From the NCBI RefSeq assembly GCF_003086295.3, contig NC_092051.1:67085772-67149771 (forward strand): a DNA stretch of 64,000 bases, in the 5' to 3' direction. The notes beneath the pieces are model-generated. The model made no database searches, was not told where the DNA came from, and saw only the letters and a program-made list of their open reading frames with translations. Positions 33,426 to 44,047 of the stretch are shown here, one piece after another. The position numbers and the translations under genes are program-made. How positions within the stretch are numbered: the first letter of the stretch is position 1; each line of letters begins with the position of its first letter. The DNA is from Arachis hypogaea (lineage: Eukaryota; Streptophyta; Magnoliopsida; Fabales; Fabaceae).

Positions 33426-33784
33426 ATTGCATGTAAAGGCATTTTACATGCCTAATTGGTGCAGGGATGCAAATCCTTGACACCTCAGGATCTGTGGACC
33501 CCACAGGATCAACTCAGCATCTTTGGACCCCACAGGATCCCCACCTACCACCACTAACTCTATTCCCTCTTCTCAATGTTCATCCTCTCTTCCCAATAAA
33601 CACTCTTCCCCAAAACTCTTCACCAATCACCTCAATCTCTCTTCCCTATCACCACTTCACCACTCACATCCATCCACTCTTCCCCATATACCTACCTCAT
33701 AAACTCCACCTACCTTCAAAATTCAAAATCAATTTCCCACCCAAACCCACCCTATATGGCCGAAACTAACCCCCCTCCCCTCCC

Positions 33785-33793
33785 TATATAAAG
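33785..33793 (+). promoter_or_regulatory. Internal TATA box upstream of E6 ORF2
   Basis: TATATAAAG about 200 bases before the ORF2 ATG, followed by a C/T-rich, ACACAACAC-containing leader typical of plant RNA polymerase II starts. Confidence 0.55.
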
Positions 33794-33984
33794 CATTCCA
33801 TTCTTCCTCATTTTCACACAACACAACCCTCTTTTCCCCTTCTTGGCCGAATACACCTCTCCCTCCTCTCCTCCATATTTTCTTCTTCTTCTTCATCTAT
33901 TCTTTCTTCTCTTGCTCGAGGGCAAGCAATATTCTAAGTTTGGTGTGGTAAAAGCATAAGCTTTTTGTTTTTCCATTACCATTT

Positions 33985-35115
33985 ATGGCACCCAAGACCG
34001 GAGAATCCTCTAAAAAAGGGAAAGGGAAGATAAAAACTTCCACCTCCGAGTCATGGGAGATGGAAAGATTCATCTCCAAAGCTCATCAAGACCACTTCTA
34101 TGATGTTGTGGCCAAGAAGAAGGTGATCCCCGAGGTCCCTTTCAAGCTCAAGAGAAATGAGTATCCAGAGATCCGACATGAAATCCAAAGAAGAGGTTGG
34201 GAAGTTCTAACAAACCCCATCCAACAAGTCGGCATCCTAATGGTTCAAGAGTTCTATGCCAATGCATGGATCACTAAGAACCATGATCAAAGTAAGAACC
34301 CGAACCTAAAGAATTATCTCACCATGGTTCAGGGGAAATACTTAGATTTTAGTCCGGAAAATGTGAAGTTGGCGTTTGACTTGCCTATGATGCAAGGAGA
34401 TGCACGCCCCTACACTAGAAGGGTCAATTTTGATCAAAGGTTGGACCAAGTCCTCACGGACATATGTGTGGAAGGAGCTCAATGGAAGATTGACTCAAAA
34501 GGCAAACCGGTTCAACTTAGAAGACTGGACCTCAAGCCTGTGGCTAGAGGATGGTTGGAGTTCATCCAACGCTCCATCATCCCCACTAGCAACCGATCTG
34601 AAGTTATTGTGGATTGGGCCATCATGATTCATAGCATCATGACTGGTGAGGAAGTAGAAGTTCATGAAGTCATCTCCCTTGAACTCTACAAAATAGCCAA
34701 AAAGTCCTCCCCCTTGGCAAGGCTAGCTTTCCCTCATCTTATTTGCCATCTATGTTACTCAGCTGGAGCTTTCATAGAAGGAGACATTCCCATTGAAGAA
34801 GAGAAGCCCATCACTAAGAAAAGGATGGAGCAAACAAGAGAGCCCACTCATGGAGTTGAAGAAACACGTGAGGAAGCTCATCATCAAGAAATCCCTGAGA
34901 TACCTCAAGGGATGCACTTTCCTCCACAGAATTTTTGGGAGCAAATCAACACCTCCCTAGGAGAACTAAGTTCCAACATGGGATAACTAAGGGTGGAACA
35001 TCAAGAGCACTCCATCATCCTCCATGAAATTAGAGAAGATCAAAGACAAGGAAGAGACATAGAAGAGCTCAAGGACATCATTGGGTCCTCAAGGAGAAAA
35101 CGCCACCATCACTAA
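33985..35115 (+). pseudogene. E6 ORF2, nearly intact with one stop
   Basis: ATG of MAPKTGESSKKGKGK. About 375 residues: basic N-terminus (1-20), then the Athila-type 'plant transposon protein' domain over about residues 25-270 (GWEVLTNPIQQVGILMVQEF, LKPVARGWLEFIQRSIIPTS, LARLAFPHLICHLCYSAGAF), then an acidic, Glu/His-rich tail. A TAA at 34984 separates the last 42 codons, which end GSSRRKRHHH. Compared with E5 the Gln-rich coiled coil is short. There is no signal peptide or membrane helix, so an envelope role is not supported. The TATA box and array upstream suggest its own promoter (inference). Confidence 0.82.
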
Positions 35116-36261
35116 GGTGGACTCATTCCTTGTTCTTAAACTTTCTGTTTTTCGTTTTCTTATGTTAAATGTTTATCTATGTTTGTGTCTTTATTACATG
35201 ATCATTAGTGTCTAAGTGTCTATGCCTTAAAGTAGTGAATATGAATCCATCACCTCTCTTAAATGGAAAAAAGTTTTAATTACAAAAGAACAAGAAGTAC
35301 ATGAGTTTCGAATTTATCCTTGAACTTAGTTTAATTATTTTGATGTGAAGATAATACTTTTTGTTTTCTGAATGAATGCTTGAACAGTGCATATGTCTTT
35401 TGAAGTTGATGTTTTAGAATGTTAAATATGTTGGCTCTTGAAAGAATGATGAACAGGAGACATGTTATTTGATAATCTGAAAAATCATAAAAATGATTCT
35501 TGAAGCAAGAAAAAGCAGTGAATACAAAAGCTTGCAGAAAAAAAAAATATAGAAAAAAAATAGCGAAAAAAAATTAGAAAAAAAATAGAAAAAGAAAAAG
35601 CAAGCAGAAAAAGCCAAAAGCTCTTAAAACCAAGAGGCAAAAGCAAAAAGCCAATAACCCTTAAAACCAAAAGGCAAGGGTAATAAAAAGGATCCCAAGG
35701 CTTTGAGCATCAGTGGATAGGAGGACCTAAAGGAATAAAATCCTGGCCTAAGCGGCTAAACCAAGCTGTCCCTAACCATGTGCTTGTGGCGTGAAGGTGT
35801 CAAGTGAAAACTTGAGACTGAGCGGTTAAAGTCGAGGTCCAAAGCAAAAGAAGAGTGTGCTTAAGAACCCTGGACACCTCTAATTGGGGACTTTAGCAAA
35901 GATGAGTCACAATCTGAAAAGGTTCACCCAATTATGTGTCTGTGGCATTTATGTATCCGGTGGTAATACTGGAAAACAAAGTGCTTAGGGCCATGGCCAA
36001 GACTCATAAAGTAACTGTGTTCAAGAATCAACATACTGAACTAGGAGAATCAATAACACTATCTGAACTCTGAGTTCCTATAGATGCCAATCATTCTGAG
36101 CCTCAATGGATAAAGTGAGATGCCAAAACTATTCAAGAGGCAAAAAGCTACAAGTCCCGCTCATCTGATTGGAGCTATGTTTCATTGATAGTTTGGAATT
36201 TATAGTATATTCTCTTCTTTTTATCCTATTTGATTTTCAGTTTCTTGGGGACAAGCAACAA
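35116..36261 (+). other. E6 3' untranslated region
   Basis: About 1.1 kb with no supported gene. An A-rich tract at 35540-35600 and an ~50-base duplication (AAAAGCCAAAAGCTCTTAAAACC, then AAAAAGCCAATAACCCTTAAAACC) are the only structures noticed; antisense frames there are low complexity. Confidence 0.7.
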
Positions 36262-36277
36262 TTTAAGTTTGGTGTTG
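36262..36277 (+). other. E6 polypurine-tract position
   Basis: TTTAAGTTTGGTGTTG after GGGGACAAGCAAC, directly before the 3' LTR. Confidence 0.6.
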
Positions 36278-37986
36278 TGATGAGCAAATAATATATACGC
36301 TTTTTGGCATTATTTTTAGTATGTTTTTAGTAGGATCTAGTTACTTTTAGGGATGTTTTTATTAGTTTTTATGTTAAATTCATATTTCTGGACTTTACTA
36401 TGAGTTTGTGTGTTTTTCTGTGATTTCAAGTATTTTCTGGCTGAAATTGAGGGACTTGAGCAAAAATCAGAATCAGAGGTTGAAGAAGGACTGCTGATGT
36501 TGTTGGATTCTGACCTCCCTGCACTGAAAGTGGATTTTTTGGAGCTACAGAACTCAAAATGGCGCGATTTTAATTGCGTTGGAAAGTAGACATCCAGGGC
36601 TTTCCATCAATATATAATAGTCTATACTTTGGCCGAGTTTAGATGATGTAAAAGGGCGTTGAACGCCAGTTCTACGCTGCAGTCTGGAGTTAAACGCTAG
36701 AAACACGTCACGAACCAGAGTTGAACGGCAAAAACACGTTACAACTTGGCGTTCAACTCCAAAAGAAGCCTCTGCACGTGTAAACTTCAAGCTCAGCCCA
36801 AGCACACACCAAGTGGGCCCCGGAAGTGGATTTATGCATCAATTACTTACTTCTGTAAACCCTAGTAACTAGTTTAGTATAAATAGGACTTTTTACTATT
36901 GTATTTACATCTTATGATTTTTAGTTCAATTTTGGATCATATTGATCACGTTTGGGGGCTGGCCATTCGGCCATGCCTAGACGTTCATCACTTATGTATT
37001 TTCAACGGTAGAGTTTCTACACTCCATAGATTAAGGTGTGGAGCTCTGCTGTTCCTCATGATTTAATGCAAAGTACTACTGTTTCCTATTCAATTCAACT
37101 TATTCTGCTTCTAAGATATCCATTCGCACCCAAGAACATGATGAATGTGATGATTATGTGACGCTCATCATCATTCTCACTTATGAACGCGTGCCTGACG
37201 AACACTTCCGTTCTACATGCAAACAAGCTAGAATGAATATCTCTTGGATATCTAATACAGTGGACCGAGTCCGAGTTATTAGTGTCTTCGTGGTATAAGT
37301 TAGAACCCATGGATGGCCATTCTTGAGATCCGGAAAGTCTAAACCTTGTCTGTGGTATTCCGAGTAGGATCTGGGAAGGGATGGCTGTGACGAGCTTCAA
37401 ACTCGCGAGTGCTGGGCGTAGTGACAGACGCAAAAGGAGGGTGAACCCTATTCCAGTATGATCGAGAACCTCCAGATGATTAGCCATGCCGTGACAGAGC
37501 ATTTGGACCTTTTTCACAGAGAGGATGGGATGTAGCCATTGACAACGATGATGCCTTACAGAAAGCTTGCCATGGAAAGGAGTAAGACTAATTGGATGAA
37601 GACAGCGGGAAAGCAGAGATTCAGAGGAACAAAAGCATCTCTATACGCTTATCTGAAATTCTCACCAATGAATTACATAAGTATTTCTATCTTTATTTTC
37701 TGTTTATTTATTATTATTATTCGAAAACTCCATAACCATTTGATATTCGCCTGACTGAGATTTACAAGATGACCATAGCTTGCTTCATACCAACAATCTC
37801 CGTAGGATCGACCCTTACTCACGTAAGGTTTTATTACTTGGATGACCTAGTGCACTTGCTGGTTAGTTGTGCAAAGTTGTGAAGTTATATTTGGACCATG
37901 GTATTGTGCATCAGTTATTGGCGCCATTGCCAGGGAGAGAACGAACAACAAATTTTACAACCTCAGAGTAACAATTTCGCAAACCA
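36278..37986 (+). repeat. E6 3' LTR (FIDEL-like)
   Basis: 1,709 bases, closely matching 27093-28776. Early differences are mostly G/A and C/T changes (GAGCGGATAA against GAGCAAATAA). It contains the dyad cluster near 36655-36760, the TATA box 36878-36886 and the internal primer-site relic 37919-37936. Confidence 0.93.
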
Positions 37987-37991
37987 GAGGT

Positions 37992-38197
37992 GGAGGAACA
38001 ATAAGATCCTTATAGAGGATTTCTCTCCAGGGGATAAAGTGATCTCAGCTTATTTCCCAGATATCCCATCTCATCTCCCCACCATCCCATCTCAGCTACC
38101 TAAAGTTTTCACCATCAACAGAATTCTCTCCCTAGAATATGTGGAGATTCTTGAAGAAGCCAATGGAGATAGATTTACTGCGGGGGGGAAGATCTGA
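37992..38197 (+). pseudogene. E5 gag-protease, last segment
   Basis: Continues the frame of 24494-27092 after E6 (joint length 2,805 bases, divisible by three). The encoded FSPGDKVISAYFPD, then TINRILSLEYVEIL, match the E1 tail FSKGDKV and VNKILSLEHI. The tail resembles the sequence that follows integrase in polymerase-bearing relatives, which suggests an internal deletion fused protease to the old pol C-terminus (inference). Ends at a TGA. Confidence 0.78.
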
Positions 38198-38258
38198 AGC
38201 ATTACCAACCACCCTGACAATGTCAGAACGTCAAGCTAGTGACGCTAAAGAAGCGCTT

Positions 38259-38276
38259 CATGGGAGGCAACCCATG
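38259..38276 (+). other. Conserved post-pol RNA hairpin, E5 copy
   Basis: CATGGG-AGGCAA-CCCATG, preceded by AAGCGCTT; a 6-bp perfect stem. Confidence 0.82.
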
Positions 38277-39090
38277 TTTTATATGCTTTTAAAGTAGTTA
38301 ATAATGCAAGGCTCATGAATTCCAAATCAACTTTGACACATACTTGAATGAATCTTTTTATGCAGCACATAGTGAAGAACAAGTTTGGTGTTCAAGGAAC
38401 ACTAAGAGGACATAAAAATCATGTCACTCTTAGTACTTTGAACAAATCTTTTTACACCACAGTGCCACAAACTAAGTTTGGTGTCACCAATGTTGCATAC
38501 ATGGACAGTTAATTAGTCAGTTGGTTTGTATTCATGAATAAGCACTTACCATTTAGAAACAAAAATTTTAAAAAGTAGTTATTCTTTCCTTTTTAAATTT
38601 TGCCGCCACTATCCACAAATTTATTAATCACATTTCTTTTATTGTGTAGGAGAATTTATGGGACAATTGAAGGAGGAGGTTTCGGCCACTTCAAAAGGAG
38701 GGAACTATACACATGTCTCAAAGGGGAATGCATTGGGAAATGTTGCCATGCAACATTGGAAGAAGAACACGCTTGGAAACTGAACTAACCCCATCATAAA
38801 AGTGATGATCGTTGTGTCCATCCCATGCTAAACCCCATCCGTTCATCATAGGCCTACACATTCAATCCACACCTTTCATTTACTCACCACTTCTCTATTT
38901 AAGAGGTCCTTATCCCATACTCCCTCCACATTCCAATTTCCATTCTTTGTACTTCCCACTTTCGACACCCAACTCCTCTTACCCCATCAAAAACACTCTC
39001 ACTCACTTCCTTCACTACACCTCATCTTAACCGGCCGAATTCCATCATTAACCAATAATTCTCAACACCTTCACATCTCAAAAGTCACTT
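38277..39090 (+). other. E5 spacer between hairpin and ORF2
   Basis: No supported gene. Holds two AAGTTTGGTGT motifs (38380 and 38473), a splice-acceptor-like tract TTTCTTTTATTGTGTAG ending at 38649, a TATTTAAG box (38896-38903) and a pyrimidine-rich leader before ORF2. Unlike E3, E4 and E6 there is no dyad array here. Confidence 0.6.
38896..38903 (+). promoter_or_regulatory. TATA-like box upstream of E5 ORF2
   Basis: TATTTAAG about 190 bases before the ORF2 ATG, then a C/T-rich leader; position parallels 33785 in E6. Confidence 0.45.
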
Positions 39091-40461
39091 ATGGCATCAT
39101 CAAGCCCTAAAAGAAGAAAAGGGAAGGAGCCTATGGAGCAACGCCCTTTCGATGAGAAGAAATTTAGAACCTTTCACCATGCATTACAATTCGGGTGGAT
39201 GGTTGATAAGGAGATCATATATGAGCTAGGCTTTCAAGTCAGAAAAACTGAGTGCCCCGAAATTACAGAGAAGGTGGAAAAGAGAAGATGGAAGCTCCTT
39301 ACTGATCCAGTCATAAAAGTGAATGCAACTCTTGTGAGAGAGTTTTACGCAAATGCAGTCAGGTATGATAAGGCAGATGACCCCTATATAAGTTTCGTGA
39401 GAGGGGTGACCGTGGACTTCAGCCCCATAAGCATTATGAGGGCGTTAAAGCTACAAACCATACCATTTGCAGAAGAAAGCTATCACTCCAGAATAGATAG
39501 CAGCCCCAACCATGACCAGATTGTGCAAGATATTTACGTGCAACGAGCTGATTGGGTACGAGATCCTCAAGGGAAACCCAAGTTCATCAAGAGATGGGGC
39601 CTCACTCCTGAAGCAAAGGGGTGGTTTGAAATTGTAAGGAGATCCATCCTTCCTACCGGGAATAACTCAGAGGTGAATCTTAAGAGAGCAACAATGGTGC
39701 AATGTATACTTAAAGGAGGAGAGATCAAGGTTCATGAACTCAGAGCCCAAGGTATTAGGAAGATGGCTGAGAAAAGTGACTCTGGAGGAAGGTTAGGCTA
39801 CCCCAGTACTATTTTCCGTCTGTGTGACAGGGCTGGGGTGGTGTTCGAGGATGAGAACCCCGAGTGGATAAAAGTTGGCATCCCAATTACTGTTCGACGG
39901 ATGCATGCTGTTGCATCTCCCCTACCTCAACGAAAGCCAAGAAAGAGGCCAGCCCAGCAAGTGGTCGAAGGACAAAACCTAGAGGAGCAAGCCCCTCTGG
40001 ACATGCACCAACTACAGGAAGCCATCGATGGCTTATCCAGACAATACTTGGAAAATCAAGGGGCACAGAAAGAGCTTCAACTACAGTTGATGGACCGTTA
40101 AAAAGAATCACTCTCTAGATGGATGAATCAACAGGGGGAGTGGCAAAAGCAATTAATGTAGCAGCAGCTAGAACAAGGGAAACAACGGGGTGAATCCTTC
40201 TACAGGTTGGAGCAAAGGCAGGATCAACAACAAGAAGCCATCCAAAAACTAATCAACATCCAAGCACATCAAGGTGCACACATACATGAAATGCATCAGA
40301 AACAATTTGAACAGGTAGAACTCTTTGACGAATACAGAGCGTTCGCAGAGGGAGTTTACATGAACGAGACTGGACATCATGTGAACACTCAAGCCAAGCT
40401 CGGGTACTTAGTGGACAACTGCCTATATTGCATCCGGGAATCACAAGATATGAAGAGGTGA
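39091..40461 (+). pseudogene. E5 ORF2 with long coiled coil, two stops
   Basis: ATG of MASSSPKRRKGKEP. About 456 residues in a single frame. Residues ~20-270 form the Athila-type 'plant transposon protein' domain (RRWKLLTDPVIKVNATLVREF, LTPEAKGWFEIVRRSILPTG, GRLGYPSTIFRLCDRAGVVF). From ~300 the protein is Gln-rich and predicted coiled coil (QQQEAIQKLINIQAHQ). Stops at 40099 (TAA) and 40159 (TAG) both fit CAA/CAG with C to T, so the gene was probably intact recently. The E1 copy shares the coiled coil; E6 has a shortened one. Biochemical role is unknown; coiled coil plus basic N-terminus suggests oligomerisation and nucleic-acid binding (inference). Confidence 0.83.
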
Positions 40462-41689
40462 AAGATGACTTAGCGTGAGAAGAAAGAGAGAGGGTAGAAA
40501 AGAGTCATGAATCAGTAAGGAAGGCACTTGAGGAATGGAAAAAAGCCAGATTGGCGCAGATACAAGGAAACACAAGTGGACACAAGGAGGACAAACAAGA
40601 GGGAGAGCATGGACACCCCCGTGAGTAAAAGGTGGTGGAGTTCCCTCTTTGTCCCATATTTTTCAAGTTTTAAATAAGGAAAATCGTGTATAAAATAGAA
40701 CATGTTTCCATGGTAGTTTAGGATTTTAAATTCTGCCTTTAAGTTTTCATTGCTTAGGTCTATGCTTGCTAGTCTAATGTCACTACTGCATTCTCACCTT
40801 GCCTACTTGTATTCTTGTCTTTTAAGTCAAATAAAAAGAGATGTTATGAAAGACCAGAGTGATGTTCAAATTGTGGAGTAAGTTCTTAAGCTTGTGGTGT
40901 AGTAATTACTTAGCTAAGTTGGTTCACCAACAAGGTAGGAAGGCAACTATCTGTCCTGAATCATATGCTTGAAACACACCCCATGAGACTAGCTAAATAA
41001 CAAGATCCGAATAAAAAAAGGGGAAAGAAAAATGAAAGTTGAAAAATAAAGAAAAAGAGTAAGAAATAAGGCTAGGCAGCAAGGGTTGAATCTTAAGGCA
41101 TGTGTCTATGGTGCTCCTGTGCAAAGGATATACTTAGATGAATAAGCTCTCAGGGGTGCCTTATCACTTGGTAACTTGGGTTAACTAACCCGGGATTATC
41201 AGCTGAAAGTCCACTATCAAGAGTAACCCTTGCTACAGAGCACTTAGTAACCCAAAGAGGTGTTGGACACCAAGGTCTCAAGAATAAAAATAATAAACCA
41301 TGTGCCTGTGGTGTGAATGTATGGGGAAAGAGACTTGAGGGAGTAAGTCCTTAGGCGTGTCTTAACACCTAGCACCTTGAACCAACTGGTTCGGGAGTGC
41401 TGGCTGAAAGCTTATATTAAAGAGTCGCCCCCTTACAGAGCACCTAGTCTAAAGAACACAATCAAACCCTAAAAAGACAAAGGGATCAATGAACAAAAGT
41501 CTCATAGGGTGCAATCAAGTGAGTATTCCAGGGCATGGTAAAGGTCTGAAAGCCAATGAAGGAATGAACCTAAGTTGCTATGTATGAAACCCCATAAAAC
41601 CAAGGACATGACTTCCACAATAATGACTCATTTCTCTTGTCATTTCATTAATCATTCTCATGTTTCAGTACTTGCATAGGGACAAGCAA
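40462..41689 (+). other. E5 3' untranslated region
   Basis: About 1.2 kb with no supported gene. Contains an internally repeated block CATGTGTCTATGGTGC / CATGTGCCTGTGGTG with following TTAGATGA or GGGAAAGAG phrases (41098 and 41298). Related phrases occur in E2 (11240) and E6 (35780, 35937), so it is a shared 3' module. Confidence 0.65.
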
Positions 41690-41707
41690 GCTTTAAGTTT
41701 GGTGTTG
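41690..41707 (+). other. E5 polypurine-tract position
   Basis: CTTTAAGTTTGGTGTTG after GGGACAAGCAAG, directly before the 3' LTR. Confidence 0.6.
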
Positions 41708-44042
41708 TGATGCCAGGGCATTTTGACCAGTTTCACTGACCTTTTCTTTACTGCTTTAGGGTAGTTTCATGCATTTTCTTAGTTAATAAGCAAGTTTTGG
41801 GTAGATAATCACTTACATCTTGATTCAAGCAAACATTGTGAATTTCATGTGATTTTATGAGAATTATGCATGAATTGAATGACAAATTGGATAATGCATG
41901 TCTCATAACTTGGATTAGAGCTTTGATGCACTTTATTTGCTTGATTTCAGGACAAAGGAAGCAAGGAAGAGCCACATTAGAAGCCACGTTAATCTAATTA
42001 ACGTGACCATTAACGTGGAATAGGAATAAACTTGCAACGTTAATGAGAAAAGTGATTGTCAATAACGCCTTCGAAACCATCATGGCCCACGTTAATTGCC
42101 ACGTTAACTACATCAACGTGGTAGTTAACGTGGAGAGAAAGGAAGCTCCAGCGTTAGTGGTAAAAGTGAATACCACTAACGCTCCAAATTAGCAATTAGC
42201 CACGTTAAGAGTCACGTTAACTCAGTTAATGTCAACTCTAACGTGGAAAGGAAGACAAAGCCAACGTTAGTGACACTCACCTTTGTCACTAACGTTGGAC
42301 TAAGCCCAATTGGCCACGTTAAGAGTCACGTTAACTACATTAACGTGAACTCTAACATGGGAGGAGCAAGGAATCGCCAACGTTAGTGACACTCACCTTT
42401 GTCACTAACGTTGGACCAAGCCACTATGAGCCATGTTAGTTGCCATGTTAATTGTATTAACGTGGAAGCTAACGTGGAGGAAAGAAATGATGAGCCAACG
42501 TTAGTAACACTCACCTTTGTCACTAACGTTGGAGATGGCAAGCACCACCACGTTAATGGCCACGTTAAAACAACTAACGTGGGGCACTAACGTGAGAAGG
42601 TTCGTTTGGAACGTTAGTGACAAAGGTAAGTGTCACTAATGCTCTCGAGGCTAAGGCATGCCCACGTTAAGAGCCACGTTAGTTATACTAACGTGGACTC
42701 TAACGTGAGAAAAGGGGGGCTAAGAGCAACGTTATTGGCAAAGGTAAACGCCAATAACGCTTGCGATGGACCAAGAGGCAACGTTAGTAGTCACGTTAGT
42801 GCCACTAACGTTGAAGTTAACGTGAACCATCTTGGGCTAGGAACGTTTGTGAAAAAGGTGATTGTCACTAACGTTCTCGAACCCACATTTTCACTTAACG
42901 TTAACGCCACTAACGTCCTAGCTAAAGTCCATGCCTACTTCACACTTTCTCTGCAAGTAAAGCTGAGCCCACTGAAGATTCCAAACTACTTCAACTCAAG
43001 ATCCAAAAGTCCATATCCAAGACTTGAAGAGCCAACTAGAAGATCAGAAGAGTAGTATATATAGGAGTAGTTTTGAACTAGAAAAGAGCTTTTGGATTGA
43101 GAGAACCACTCTCTGTATAATTTTACTTTCTTTGCAACTTCTAGTTTTACTTTCAAAATGTATTTTCCATCTTTTCTTTCCATTTCCAGAGCTATGAACA
43201 ACTAAACCCCTTCCATTGGGTTAAGGAGATCTGTTGTAATTTGATAGATCAATAATAGTTTTCCTTATTCTTCTTCTTTCTTTTCTCTTGATTTTACTAG
43301 AAAGCTTTCAATCTTCATCTAATTGGGTAGTTGTCTTGGAAAGGAATCTATTCATACTTGGATCTCTTCGGAACCTTGGAAGAGGAATGAAGGGATCATG
43401 CTAGAAATGCTTTCTCATGTTGGACCAAATTGGGGTTTGGATGGATATAGTGACATATAATCCTACCAACATTTTGATTTAGGAATACATGTGGTATAAT
43501 CAGTGACCACACTTCATCTCTTCTAATGAGCAATTAGACCAAGGAATTGGCTATTGATCAAGATTTGAGAGATTGAATTACCAAGGGATTGGAATTCAAT
43601 CACTTAAGATTGCCAAGGAGATCAATGAATACATTGATTGAGGAAGAGATGAAAATAAATTTGATCCGGAGAATGCAACATCTCCTGAGCCCAATGAATT
43701 CCCCATTTCTGATCTTACCCATTCTCTTTATTTTCTGCCATTTACTTTTATGCTAAATTCCCCATTTTCCATTTAAGATTCTGCAATTTCTTTTCTGTCA
43801 TTTATATTCAGTTCTTTATTTCCAGCATTTACAATTTCTGCTATTTACTTTCCCACCATTTAATTTTCTGTAACTATCAAATCAACTTTTGCTTAGCTCA
43901 ACTAGAACATTCCTCCGATTAAAGTTGCTTGACCAATCAACCCCTGTGGGATTCGACCTCACTCTATTGTGAGTTTTTACTTGACGATAATTCGGTATAC
44001 TTACCAAGGGAAATTTGTTGAGAGACAAGTTTCCGTGCATCA
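41708..44042 (+). repeat. E5 3' LTR
   Basis: 2,335 bases, matching 21882-24198 closely. The hairpin array is at about 41970-42880, and two of its type B hairpins (42261-42298 and 42377-42414) are perfect 15-bp stems; one has decayed in the 5' LTR copy. TATA box at 43056-43064. Confidence 0.93.
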
Positions 44043-44047
44043 AGTTA

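Larger units (their letters stand above)
33037..33984 (+). other. E6 spacer upstream of ORF2 (array, TATA box, CT-rich leader)
   Basis: Holds the dyad array (33183-33425), then a C/T/A-rich stretch, the TATA box at 33785 and a pyrimidine-rich leader with one AAGTTTGGTGT motif (33937) just before ORF2. This order mimics U3-TATA-leader of the LTR. The 100-residue frame at 33467-33769 is a reading of the CT-rich stretch and is not supported. Confidence 0.65.
27093..37986 (+). mobile_element. E6: FIDEL-like non-autonomous retrotransposon
   Basis: LTRs 27093-28776 and 36278-37986, flanked by GATGT and GAGGT (one mismatch). Contents: primer site, 1.8-kb leader, gag-protease, hairpin, internal dyad array, TATA box, ORF2, 3' untranslated region and polypurine position. 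No polymerase or integrase is present, and the hairpin follows protease directly. The LTR start (TGATGAGCGGATAATTTATA) is remembered as typical of Arachis FIDEL; a polymerase-less relative named Feral has been described, and E6 may be one. The LTRs differ at a few percent of positions, so this is the youngest visible layer of the nest but not a recent insertion. Confidence 0.9.
21882..44042 (+). mobile_element. E5: non-autonomous Athila-type retrotransposon holding E6
   Basis: LTRs 21882-24198 and 41708-44042 are flanked by AGTTG (21877-21881) and AGTTA (44043-44047). Internal order: primer site, gag-protease frame (split by E6), hairpin, ORF2, 3' untranslated region and polypurine position. 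It is about 11.3 kb without E6. No RT, RNase H or integrase is present, and the gag-protease frame runs continuously across the E6 site into the same tail as E1, so polymerase loss predates this insertion. LTR edges and U5 are related to E1 and E2, but U3 carries a distinct hairpin array. Confidence 0.92.

Noticed and set aside
33467..33769. A 100-residue protein upstream of E6 ORF2
   Set aside because: Composition follows the CT-rich leader; no conserved counterpart in E1 or E5.
39091..40461. ORF2 as a DDE transposase or an envelope protein
   Set aside because: No acidic triad, signal peptide or membrane helix is visible; the name 'plant transposon protein' reflects context only.
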